A stretch of DNA of 12,482 bases. Source: an uncultured Moraxella sp. (GTDB lineage: Bacteria; Pseudomonadota; Gammaproteobacteria; Pseudomonadales; Moraxellaceae). Made by a program: the position numbers and the translations under genes. The notes beneath the pieces are model-generated. The model was given only the letters and a program-made list of their open reading frames with translations. It searched no databases and was not told the DNA's origin. This document shows positions 1 to 6,880 of the stretch, piece after piece. The DNA lies in assembly GCA_937975585.1 (NCBI GenBank), contig CALJUC010000281.1:1-12482 (forward strand), given 5' to 3'. Every line of letters begins with the position of its first letter. Positions within the stretch are counted from its first letter, which is position 1.

Positions 1-362
1 GCAGGCTCTGTTGCCATAACTTATCAGACAAACGCACAAAGCTAGCAGTCAAAACAATTGACCGTTAATTTATCGACAAAACGTTATAAAATATAAGTGA
101 GATAGGCAACAAACCTAAAAGAATACCAACTTAGACAAACAAAAGAGAATAAAAAAAGAGAAACCCGAGTCTTAGGGCGGAAGACTCGGGTTGGTTGGGC
201 ACTTCATGTCATGTTATTATTATTGTACTTCCTGTATTCACGCTTCCTGCGTCTATCAACACCGCTATTCCTTAGCCTATTCCTTGTGTTGATGAGTTCA
301 TTATAGGCATTCCACTTGGTGTAAGCTATTCGCAAAAGACGCCAATCACTGTAAGCAAAAGC
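1..362. other. Gene-free left edge, downstream of the EEP gene
   Basis: No plausible coding region lies here. The recognisable element is the leftward terminator at 151-192. A TTGACC at 58-63 and a TATAAA at 85-90 are separated by 21 bp, too far for a convincing promoter. A short perfect inverted repeat, GTAAGC-AAAA-GCTTAC (351-366), overlaps the stop codon of the leftward gene that ends at 363 and may simply be a small 3'-end hairpin. What lies left of position 1 is unknown. Confidence 0.6.
151..192 (-). terminator. Intrinsic terminator of the EEP gene
   Basis: A perfect 12-bp stem (162-173 with 181-192, AACCCGAGTCTT and its complement) encloses a 7-nt loop. On the minus strand it is followed by a T-rich tract (A-run at 151-157 on the plus strand, interrupted by GAGA next to the stem). 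It sits about 170 nt past the stop of the leftward gene at 363-1523 and is the first strong hairpin that this transcript would meet. Confidence 0.75.
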
Positions 363-1523
363 TTACATTGAGTTTTTAGGGTTATCAGTGCTTTGTGTAC
401 CCGTTTGCGTGGCATTGATTTCAGGGTTGGGAGGCGGTACTTCCTCAATCGTTTCTGACACTTTTTCACCCTCAACCAACCCATCTTGAATTGTTTGTAC
501 TGACTCTTTATGATCCTCAAGTGTTGGTTCTGGCTCTGGTTGCTCAACCTTGGCTTCTGGCTCATATTGCAAGGTGGTTAGCACAGGAAAATGGTCCGAG
601 CCAATTTTATCCAAGCGGTGCATATCGACAAAGGTAAAATAATTGCTATGAAATACATGGTCTAACGCCCATCGCAAAAACGGATATCCGGCATGAAAGG
701 TATTAATAAAGTGCCGACCAATACGCGGATCCAATAGACCCGAAATCCGCTGAAACATCCGTGTGGTATGGGACCAAGCGACATCATTGAGATCACCTGC
801 GACAATCACTGGCAAATCTTGCGGATTGATATGACGACCTAGCATTAATAACTCAGCATCGCGGGTCACTGATTTGTCTGCCTCGGTGGGGCTTGGCGGC
901 ATTGGGTGCAAGGCATAAAACCAAATCACCTTCCCCATCTTGAGTCGTACTTGGGTATGAATCGAAGGAATATCGTCAACGACCAGATACTTGACCTCAG
1001 GGTTAATCAGCTCAAGCTTGGAATACAAATGCATACCGTATAAGTTGTCGAGGGGTACTTTGACATTATAGGGATAATCTGGCTCAATCACGGATAACGC
1101 ATCTTCCCATGCTTTATCCGTTTCAAGTGTGAGTAAAATATCGGGTTGATGCTTGTTCACCAAATCGATTAAGGCTTGTTTATTGGGGTTTGGGGTTAAG
1201 ACATTGGACACCAGCAAGGTAACGCGATGCGCATCGGGCTTATTAACAGCGGTCTTGACTTGTTTTTTCCAGACAAAGGTATATGGCAACACCATGCGCA
1301 GTTGAAAGCCTAACGCCACGATTAACAGAACGACCCACAGCCATTCGCTGGTGCTTGTTGGCTGATACCACACTATCCAAGCTATCAGTACAACGAAACC
1401 CAACACAATCAACTGATTGCGCGGAAAATCAGCCACACGAAACCACCACTCATAACGTGGAATCATTGACCAAAAAGTCGCAAAAATCACCAAACCGGCC
1501 AGCAGTTCAAATAGCCATTCCAT
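363..1523 (-). CDS. Membrane-anchored endonuclease/exonuclease/phosphatase (EEP) family protein
   Basis: Predicted metal-dependent phosphoesterase of the EEP fold (DNase I/exonuclease III-like), 386 aa. Three hydrophobic segments (about residues 4-22, 36-53, 61-80) form an N-terminal membrane anchor. The EEP domain follows at about 98-320. Visible catalytic or metal motifs are SNVL (N107), LTLET (E134), ALHP (H206), GDLND (D244, N246), LDHVF (D288, H289) and the terminal GSDHFPV (D310, H311), so the active site looks intact. The catalytic domain most likely faces the periplasm, as inferred for other three-segment anchored EEP proteins. Residues 321-386 are an acidic, Pro/Thr-rich tail without recognisable fold. 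The substrate cannot be told from sequence; nucleic acid, sugar phosphate or phospholipid are all possible. The start ATG has only a weak GAG-type ribosome binding site, but no better in-frame start precedes the first membrane segment. It is transcribed alone, divergent from asd. Confidence 0.85.
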   Translation of the reverse strand: MEWLFELLAGLVIFATFWSMIPRYEWWFRVADFPRNQLIVLGFVVLIAWIVWYQPTSTSEWLWVVLLIVALGFQLRMVLPYTFVWKKQVKTAVNKPDAHRVTLLVSNVLTPNPNKQALIDLVNKHQPDILLTLETDKAWEDALSVIEPDYPYNVKVPLDNLYGMHLYSKLELINPEVKYLVVDDIPSIHTQVRLKMGKVIWFYALHPMPPSPTEADKSVTRDAELLMLGRHINPQDLPVIVAGDLNDVAWSHTTRMFQRISGLLDPRIGRHFINTFHAGYPFLRWALDHVFHSNYFTFVDMHRLDKIGSDHFPVLTTLQYEPEAKVEQPEPEPTLEDHKESVQTIQDGLVEGEKVSETIEEVPPPNPEINATQTGTQSTDNPKNSM

Positions 1524-1605
1524 CTATGACTCGCTTATTCATTTATTATTTTAATCGCCCGGAATCTTACGGTAATATCAATAGCCAAACCCATCATTGA
1601 CTAAA

Positions 1606-1614
1606 ATCATAGCA
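1606..1614 (-). promoter_or_regulatory. Candidate extended -10 promoter for the EEP gene
   Basis: On the minus strand this reads TGCTATGAT, an extended -10 (TGn followed by TATGAT, five of six to consensus). The -35 position is poor, which extended -10 promoters tolerate. Transcription would begin near 1599, giving a leader of about 75 nt before the ATG at 1523. This is pattern matching only. Confidence 0.3.
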
Positions 1615-1791
1615 TTATTAGACGAATAGAATGCGATATCGCAAACGAACGTTACAAAAAAGCGCAATGATAACCCGAACTTATTTGGCCTTAAAAAAAA
1701 TTCACTTGCAAAAATGCGAAAAAACAGGCATTTTACTAGGTTACCTTAACGCAGCTTTTGGCTAATTATATTGAATAAGTTTGCCTAGCTG

Positions 1792-1837
1792 AGGGTTGCG
1801 CTTAAGCGTTTGTCAGTATAAGACAATCACCCTTTTT
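1792..1837 (+). promoter_or_regulatory. Possible folded leader/attenuator upstream of asd
   Basis: A nested arrangement: AGGG (1792-1795) can pair with CCCT (1830-1833), enclosing a small hairpin at 1798-1809 (GCGC-TTAA-GCGT) and a second one, TTGTC (1810-1814) with GACAA (1822-1826). The outer arm runs into TTTTT (1833-1837), as in an attenuator. The stems are short (4-5 bp), so this may be chance. It lies 27 nt before the preferred asd start. It does not match a riboswitch class I know. Confidence 0.25.
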
Positions 1838-1864
1838 ATCTATGGTTAAATGAAGGATATAAGC

Positions 1865-2995
1865 ATGAGTCAGCTTCGTGTGGGTCTGGTCGGTTGGCGT
1901 GGCATGGTCGGTTCGGTATTGATGCAACGTATGATTGCCGAGAACGATTTTGAAGGCATTACCCCAGTGTTTTTTTCAACCAGTAATGCCGGTGGCGATG
2001 CCCCTGCGATTGATGGTGTAGCACCCAGTAAGCTTGAAGATGCGAATGATTTGACCGCGCTTGCCGCTTGTGATGTGATTATTACCTGTCAAGGTGGCGA
2101 CTACACCAAAGCCGTTCATCAACCACTACGCGATAGCGGCTGGACTGGCTACTGGATTGACGCGGCTAGTACCTTACGTATGGAAGACGATAGCATTATC
2201 GTACTTGACCCAGTCAACCGTCACGTGATTGACCAAGCTTTAGAAAATGGCCAAAAAGACTTTATCGGTGGCAACTGTACCGTATCATTGATGCTCATGG
2301 CGATTGGTGAATTGTTCAAACGTGGTTGGGTTGAGTGGGTATCTGCCATGACTTACCAAGCAGCCAGTGGCGGCGGTGCCAACCATATGCGCGAGCTAAT
2401 CAAAGGTATGGGCTATATCCATGATGGCGTTGCTGATAACTTGGCTGACCCAGCAAGCGCTATTTTAGAAATCGACCGTAAAGTTGCCGAGTTGCAACGT
2501 GGTGAAGGTTTTGACACCAAATACTTTGGCGCGCCACTAGCGGGTAGCTTGATTCCTTATATCGATAGCCAACTAGACAACGGCCAATCACGCGAAGAGT
2601 GGAAAGGCTGTGTTGAAACCAACAAAATCTTGGGCAACAGCGGTGATGACGTGGTGAATATCGATGGTATCTGCGTACGTATTGGCGCAATGCGTTGCCA
2701 CTCACAAGCGTTAACTATTAAATTAACCAAAGATGTGTCACTAGAAGAAATCGAAGACGCTTTACGCAATAGCGGCAACCAATGGCTTGACGTGGTTGAA
2801 AACACCAAAGAAGCGTCTATGCAGCGCTTAACCCCAGTTGCGGTAACAGGTACATTGAACGTTGCAGTGGGTCGTTTACGCAAAATGAATTTGGGCGACA
2901 ATTACCTAGCCGCCTTTACCGTGGGTGACCAATTATTATGGGGCGCGGCTGAGCCATTACGCCGTACCTTAGCGATTATCCGTGGTCAGCTTTAA
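1865..2995 (+). CDS. asd: Aspartate-semialdehyde dehydrogenase
   Basis: Converts L-aspartyl-4-phosphate plus NADPH to L-aspartate-4-semialdehyde in the cytosol, the branch point to lysine/diaminopimelate, threonine and methionine. With the ATG at 1865 the protein is 376 aa, close to the roughly 370 aa of the E. coli/Pseudomonas form. Visible features are the NADP-binding loop GLVGWRGMVGS (residues 7-17), the active-site cysteine in GGNCTVS (C138), ATYQAASGGG-like YQAASGGG (164-171, Q165), and RCHSQA with the catalytic histidine H279. The C-terminal GDQLLWGAAEPLRR block is typical. I chose 1865 because AAGGA lies 7 nt upstream; the in-frame ATG at 1850 lacks such a site. The gene precedes fimV, the same order as in Pseudomonas and Acinetobacter, but terminators after it suggest separate transcription. 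Confidence 0.97.
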   Translation: MSQLRVGLVGWRGMVGSVLMQRMIAENDFEGITPVFFSTSNAGGDAPAIDGVAPSKLEDANDLTALAACDVIITCQGGDYTKAVHQPLRDSGWTGYWIDAASTLRMEDDSIIVLDPVNRHVIDQALENGQKDFIGGNCTVSLMLMAIGELFKRGWVEWVSAMTYQAASGGGANHMRELIKGMGYIHDGVADNLADPASAILEIDRKVAELQRGEGFDTKYFGAPLAGSLIPYIDSQLDNGQSREEWKGCVETNKILGNSGDDVVNIDGICVRIGAMRCHSQALTIKLTKDVSLEEIEDALRNSGNQWLDVVENTKEASMQRLTPVAVTGTLNVAVGRLRKMNLGDNYLAAFTVGDQLLWGAAEPLRRTLAIIRGQL

Positions 2996-3018
2996 TTTCT
3001 GATTGCTGTCGCTTTCAT

Positions 3019-3047
3019 CAAAAACACGTCAACTTGACGTGTTTTTG
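3019..3047 (+). terminator. Intrinsic terminator after asd
   Basis: A perfect inverted repeat (3019-3031 with 3035-3047) built on CACGTCA, with A5 on the left arm and T5 on the right arm, and a 3-nt loop. It begins 24 nt after the asd stop codon. The U-run makes the right half of the stem, which is common for intrinsic terminators. Confidence 0.85.
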
Positions 3048-3054
3048 TCATTTT

Positions 3055-3098
3055 AGTACTTATCCTAGTAGACTTAGGATAAATGTACTGGTTTTTTT
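3055..3098 (+). terminator. Second hairpin with T-run after asd
   Basis: AGTAC-T-TATCCTA (3055-3067) pairs with TAGGATA-AAT-GTACT (3076-3089, counting the T at 3075 as loop edge), an approximately 12-bp stem with a small internal loop. GG and then seven Ts (3092-3098) follow. It stands only 8 nt after the first terminator, so it reads as a backup terminator isolating asd from fimV. It could instead be a regulatory inverted repeat of the fimV promoter region. Confidence 0.5.
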
Positions 3099-3136
3099 CA
3101 ATTAAGTTTGCTATAACACCACTCAACGCATTAAAC

Positions 3137-3166
3137 TTGATAGTGATAGTATTATTAAGCTTTAAT
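3137..3166 (+). promoter_or_regulatory. Candidate sigma-70 promoter for the first fimV gene
   Basis: TTGATA (3137-3142, five of six to consensus) and TTTAAT (3161-3166, five of six) are separated by 18 bp. A transcript starting near 3173 would have a leader of about 110 nt to the ATG at 3283. The position just downstream of the asd terminators fits an independent promoter. Sequence match only. Confidence 0.4.
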
Positions 3167-3282
3167 CCTATTTAAATATGGCATGGTAGCCTAATAGCTA
3201 TCTGACCACGAATTATTGATTTTTTCTTTTTGATAGTTTCTTGATGTCGTCTTTTGATTTCGTTTACGGTAAGGACTGGGTT

Positions 3283-4824
3283 ATGTCTTGGCAAAAACGC
3301 TCTATTCAACTTATTGTAGGACTGCCATTGGCAATGCCTATCATCAGCTATGCCATCAATATTGGCGATACCTATGTCCAATCGCAACAAAACCAACCCT
3401 TACAAGCTAGTATCAATGTTAGTGATATTGACCCCAAGACTTTTTCGGTGCAATTGTCAAGCAACAGCACTTATCAGCAGATGGGACTGGCCAAAGAAGA
3501 TGGCGTGGTCGTACGTTTTGAACCCACAAGCAGTGACGGTGGCCGCATTATCCTGACCAGTAAACGTCCCATTGCTACCCCATTTGCCGATGTGGTGCTT
3601 GACGTGAGTAATCGCGGTGAACTCAAGGTACTTCCTAAAACCTTATTGATGCCGATTAACGAGTCACAGCGTATCGTGACCCAACCTAGCACCCGATTGG
3701 TTAATGTACCGACCAAGAAAGTCACCATTGGGAATGATACGTCCGTTAATTTGCCCAAGTTAGGTCAGCCATTGGCCGTGATTAATGCTGAACCACCGCC
3801 CATGGATTTACCGACGGCCAATTTACCGACACAGACCATCAATCAGGCACCGATTGTGGTCAGTAATAAGGTCACGCCCACAACCACTAGTCAAATGCCT
3901 GTTAGCGCCCAAACAGCTAACCCAACCACAGCGCCTAATGCGGTTAATACTGGTACAAGCGAAAACTTGCTGATTAGTGAAACTCGCCGTATTTATCCAG
4001 TTGATGCAAATACCGCCCTTCAAGCTAATAGCACTCAAGACACACTCACGAAGCAAGCGAATAATACCCAACCGCAACAAGAGACTAAGCAAGTAGCTAG
4101 ACAAGTAAATAAGCCAACACGTTACACTGTGAAAGCGTCCGCCAAGGCAAAGGCCCTTCAAGCTGATGCAACTGCCTCGCAGCCAGTCACTTATGTGATT
4201 CAGCGCAACGATAACCTGTGGACGATTGCTAATCGTATCGCTAAACAAAATAACAGTGACGTTAATCAAGTCATGCAAAACATTGTGGCGAATAACCCCA
4301 ATGCCTTTGTCAATAATGACCCAGCGCAGATGGTGGCCAATAGCCAATTAGCCTTACCAACTTACTCGGTCACACCTTCAAAAACTGGTATCAAAGCCGC
4401 AAAAAAACTTAGTGAGCAGCGCCGTGCCCGCCAAAACAAAGCCTCGAGTAATACGACTGCTCGCACTACCAAACAACGCACCAACGCCAAGCCAACTCAA
4501 GTAACGCCTCGCCCACAAGCAAAAGCGGCAAAAAATCCGCTTGCCGCTGCCGCACGTCGCCGTAGTGAAATGACGATTATTGCGCCAAATCAACGCAATG
4601 GCTCAGCACAAGGTGGCAGTCAAAAAGCCGGTAAACGTAGCAAAAAGCAAGTTGCACCTGAGATGGCTCAAACGTTACAGAAAAAACGCCAACTCACGGC
4701 CAAACAAGCACAAAATGTGAGCAAACTTGAGCAAAACTTGGCGAGCGCTGACCAACGCCTTAAAGTGCAAAATGTGAAATTGGCGCAACTTGAGCAGCGA
4801 CTTAAACAATTAAATAACCCGTAA
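3283..4824 (+). CDS. fimV: FimV N-terminal half: exported LysM/coiled-coil protein
   Basis: Periplasmic part of FimV, the peptidoglycan-binding polar hub that supports type IV pilus secretin assembly and twitching in Pseudomonas. The product is 513 aa. Residues 1-24 form a signal peptide (basic start, hydrophobic stretch, ending ISYA before INIGD). Residues 26-125 match the FimV N-terminal domain, including QPLQASINV and a SKRPIATPF block. A Thr/Pro/Gln-rich linker (130-300) leads to a LysM domain (about 302-361, YVIQRNDNLWTIA). A strongly Lys/Arg-rich linker (365-470) and a coiled coil (470-511, LEQ/LEQRL heptads) end the protein. In one-piece FimV the membrane segment follows this coiled coil; here a stop codon and terminator follow. 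AAGGA lies 7 nt before the ATG at 3283 and that start gives a proper signal peptide, so I prefer it over TTG 3241 or ATG 3244. Confidence 0.88.
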   Translation: MSWQKRSIQLIVGLPLAMPIISYAINIGDTYVQSQQNQPLQASINVSDIDPKTFSVQLSSNSTYQQMGLAKEDGVVVRFEPTSSDGGRIILTSKRPIATPFADVVLDVSNRGELKVLPKTLLMPINESQRIVTQPSTRLVNVPTKKVTIGNDTSVNLPKLGQPLAVINAEPPPMDLPTANLPTQTINQAPIVVSNKVTPTTTSQMPVSAQTANPTTAPNAVNTGTSENLLISETRRIYPVDANTALQANSTQDTLTKQANNTQPQQETKQVARQVNKPTRYTVKASAKAKALQADATASQPVTYVIQRNDNLWTIANRIAKQNNSDVNQVMQNIVANNPNAFVNNDPAQMVANSQLALPTYSVTPSKTGIKAAKKLSEQRRARQNKASSNTTARTTKQRTNAKPTQVTPRPQAKAAKNPLAAAARRRSEMTIIAPNQRNGSAQGGSQKAGKRSKKQVAPEMAQTLQKKRQLTAKQAQNVSKLEQNLASADQRLKVQNVKLAQLEQRLKQLNNP

Positions 4825-4866
4825 TCGTTATCTACCTCTTATCTTGCTATCGCCCCTTAGTTAAAA

Positions 4867-4910
4867 CTTGCTCGCTACCTGTTCATAAAGACTGGTGCGA
4901 GCAGGTTTTT
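4867..4910 (+). terminator. Intrinsic terminator between the two fimV genes
   Basis: CTTGCTCGC (4867-4875) pairs with GCGAGCAGG (4897-4905), nine pairs with one G-T. ACC/GGT (4877-4879 with 4894-4896) continue the stem across a bulged T. A run of five Ts follows at 4906-4910. It starts 42 nt after the stop of the first fimV gene, which argues that the two FimV pieces are not simply one message. Confidence 0.7.
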
Positions 4911-4970
4911 CTGTCTTGAAGGCATATAAAAAACTCAATAACGTGGTAATATAGCTAGCTAATTACATAA

Positions 4971-4982
4971 TGAAACGTTTCA
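4971..4982. promoter_or_regulatory. 12-bp perfect palindrome TGAAACGTTTCA, operator-like
   Basis: TGAAACGTTTCA is a perfect palindrome 83 nt upstream of the second fimV gene. Its shape (central CG flanked by A/T half-sites) is that of LacI/GalR-family operators such as those of Cra/FruR. A second palindrome, TAGCTAGCTA, lies just upstream at 4952-4961. I could not pair it with a convincing promoter, and no LacI-type regulator is encoded in this window. The regulatory role is inference. Confidence 0.35.
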
Positions 4983-5065
4983 ACCAAATAATAGAAACAC
5001 TGCACTTAAGTACGGACTATTAGGCTTTCGTTGCGGCTGTCTTGATTTGCTATGAGGAGTAACCC

Positions 5066-6808
5066 ATGGAGATGATGATTGGTATCGCCGCAGTTGTCGT
5101 GGTGATAATTTTGGCAATTGTATTGATGATGGTCAAACGCCGTCAAATTAATACCACCTCTGCGCCTAGCCTACACCGTCCTAAGACATTGGCCGAACAG
5201 CAACAAGAACTGCAAGAACACCGTCAGCAAACATCCATCGCGCCTAACGCGGCGCCAGCGGCACCCAGTGTTGAGCAAGCATTGAGTGATGCGCATCGTT
5301 ATCTTGATCAATTGGATTACGCTGGCGCTAAGCATACCCTACGCCAGGCTATTCAACATCACCCTAAAAACGCTGACCTACAGCTAACATTGTTGAATAC
5401 ATTTGCGTTGGCAAAAGACTATGCCGGTTTTGAGCGTTATTACCCGGATGTTGTTAAGCTTCAAGATGCCACCGTGCTACAAAAAGCCAATAGCTTGAAG
5501 CAGCTGATTGATGAAGAACGCCAAAGCCAAGCGGCAAAAGCCAGCCCAATGTTAGCTACCCCAGCAGCGGTGGTAACAGCGAGTGACGTTTTAGAGTTCG
5601 ATACCTTAGCACCCTCTCAAGAAAACGCTCAGTCGCATGCGCGCGTTGTTTCCTCAAAACCTGTTGATACTGATGATGCATTTGACTTTGATTTGGATTT
5701 GGACACATCTGCAACCGCACAACCAACGACTACCTCACAAAGCACTGTCAACACGAGCAGCAGCAATTTAGACAGTGTTGTCAGCACCGTTAACGATGAT
5801 AATGACTTTGATTTTGACCTAGAGATGCCGACCGCAACTGTGGATACGCCTGTATCACATGCGCCAGTTTCAGATAGCGCTGCCGCAAATCCTGTTGAAA
5901 AGACCCCATCTGTCGATAACGCATTATCTGCTAGCGATGATAGCTTAGTGTTAGATACGCTTGATTTTGACGTATCGCCTTCGACCACGCCTGCCGCTAC
6001 TTCGACGCCAGTGCAACCAGATGATACCATCGATTTTGGGCTTGATGAGCTTAATTTTGATAGCCTGACAACGACGACAGCCACACAACCTACCGCCACG
6101 CCTAATAGCGATGCGGTAATCGCCGATTCAGCTGATACCAGCATCGATTTAGCCTTTGATGATATCCTTAGCGATATCCCAGCGGCACAAACGCCAACGC
6201 CGGGTGAGCCTACGATTCAGGTCGAACCTGCACCAAAAGAGGAAAGCTTTGTTGATACGGACTTTGACATTGATTTTTCGACATTGGACGCGATTCAGTC
6301 AACGGCCCAAGAATCTGCCCAAGCTACATCAGCTAAATCAGATACCCTAGCAGATGACCAAACCATTGATATCAGCTTTGACTTAGCGTTTGACCCTGAA
6401 GAAATCCCCCTAGTGCCAACAGTCACTGATGAAACCGAAAGCGTTGAGACGGTCATTGCTGACACCGATAAACCAGAAGCGCGCATTCCATCACCAACTG
6501 ATGATACGTTTGCTGAGTTCGATGAGTTATTCGTCCAAACAAGCGCACCGGTTACCGAAGCGGGCGATTATACCAATCCAAATCTGACAACGGCTGCGCC
6601 TGCGACTAATGACGCAACGATAAGCTTTGAGCAAGCATTTGACCTGTTAAAAGATGTGGATAGCGACCAAATCAATCTTGAATTGGCCGAGCAATACCTG
6701 GACTTGGGCGAATATGATAGCGCCAAACGCTTATTAAATGAAATCCAAGCCAATAATAACAGCGAGTACGCTGCGCGTGTCGAACAATTATTGGAAAAAA
6801 TTGGTTAA
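5066..6808 (+). CDS. fimV: FimV C-terminal half: inner-membrane protein with TPR region and FimV C-terminal domain
   Basis: Membrane/cytoplasmic part of FimV, 580 aa. Residues 4-23 are one hydrophobic segment followed by KRR. By the positive-inside rule the short N-terminus is outside and the rest cytoplasmic, as in whole FimV. A TPR-like helical region spans about 69-127 (VEQALSDAHRYLDQLDYAGAK). Residues 170-520 are very acidic, with at least eight short Asp/Phe repeats (for example 207-213, 247-254, 398-408, 433-443). The last 60 residues (518-580; INLELAEQYLDLGEYDSAKRLL) match the conserved FimV C-terminal domain, a TPR-like motif. The start is well defined: GAGGAG lies 6 nt before the ATG at 5066. 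The separate terminator upstream and this ribosome binding site show a genuine stand-alone gene rather than a frameshifted remnant. Its partner is presumably the exported half at 3283-4824. Confidence 0.87.
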   Translation: MEMMIGIAAVVVVIILAIVLMMVKRRQINTTSAPSLHRPKTLAEQQQELQEHRQQTSIAPNAAPAAPSVEQALSDAHRYLDQLDYAGAKHTLRQAIQHHPKNADLQLTLLNTFALAKDYAGFERYYPDVVKLQDATVLQKANSLKQLIDEERQSQAAKASPMLATPAAVVTASDVLEFDTLAPSQENAQSHARVVSSKPVDTDDAFDFDLDLDTSATAQPTTTSQSTVNTSSSNLDSVVSTVNDDNDFDFDLEMPTATVDTPVSHAPVSDSAAANPVEKTPSVDNALSASDDSLVLDTLDFDVSPSTTPAATSTPVQPDDTIDFGLDELNFDSLTTTTATQPTATPNSDAVIADSADTSIDLAFDDILSDIPAAQTPTPGEPTIQVEPAPKEESFVDTDFDIDFSTLDAIQSTAQESAQATSAKSDTLADDQTIDISFDLAFDPEEIPLVPTVTDETESVETVIADTDKPEARIPSPTDDTFAEFDELFVQTSAPVTEAGDYTNPNLTTAAPATNDATISFEQAFDLLKDVDSDQINLELAEQYLDLGEYDSAKRLLNEIQANNNSEYAARVEQLLEKIG

Positions 6809-6836
6809 TAACGCTGCCACTGTTTAGCTTGAATAT

Positions 6837-6866
6837 AAAAAAGACAGCCTATTCGCTGTCTTTTTT
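6837..6866. terminator. Bidirectional terminator between fimV and the prfB cluster
   Basis: AAAAAAGACAGC (6837-6848) and GCTGTCTTTTTT (6855-6866) form a perfect 12-bp stem around a 6-nt loop, with a U-run in either direction. It serves the rightward fimV C-terminal gene, ending at 6808, and the leftward carbonic-anhydrase-like gene, ending at 6881. Confidence 0.9.
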
Positions 6867-6880
6867 ATTTGGTAAAAATA

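Larger units (their letters stand above)
1524..1864. other. Divergent intergenic region, EEP gene / asd
   Basis: About 340 bases between two divergent genes. It holds a candidate extended -10 promoter for the leftward gene (1606-1614) and a possible folded leader before asd (1792-1837). An in-frame ATG at 1850 lies upstream of the preferred asd start but has no ribosome binding site of its own. I looked for the conserved core of a lysine riboswitch and did not recognise it. No clear -35/-10 pair for asd is visible; a TATATT near 1768 lacks a well-placed partner. Confidence 0.5.

Noticed and set aside
4..20. GGCTCTGTTGCC at the left edge, similar to the terminal repeats of some insertion sequences (for example IS6-type GGCTCTGTTGCAAA-like ends)
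   Set aside because: Only about 11 bases fit, no transposase or partner repeat lies in the window, and no target duplication can be seen. A search of an IS database with the flanking sequence would decide.
1283..1600. A 105-codon open frame on the plus strand over the start of the EEP gene
   Set aside because: Antisense to the three membrane segments, no ribosome binding site, composition typical of a shadow.
1640..1864. Lysine riboswitch upstream of asd
   Set aside because: I could not recognise the conserved junction or paired elements, and the region holds only short stems. A covariance-model search would be decisive.
3823..4347. A 174-codon open frame on the minus strand inside the first fimV gene
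   Set aside because: Composition is that of a reverse shadow, no family match, no start signal, and the plus-strand gene has clear domains.
4800..5090. The FimV split as a simple frameshift or single base error
   Set aside because: About 240 bp separate the two reading frames and contain a stop, a terminator and a good ribosome binding site; a one- or two-base change would not restore one protein.
5629..6144. A 171-codon open frame on the minus strand inside the second fimV gene
   Set aside because: It is the mirror of the Asp/Ser/Thr repeats (very Ser/Val-rich), has no ribosome binding site, and overlaps a well-supported gene.
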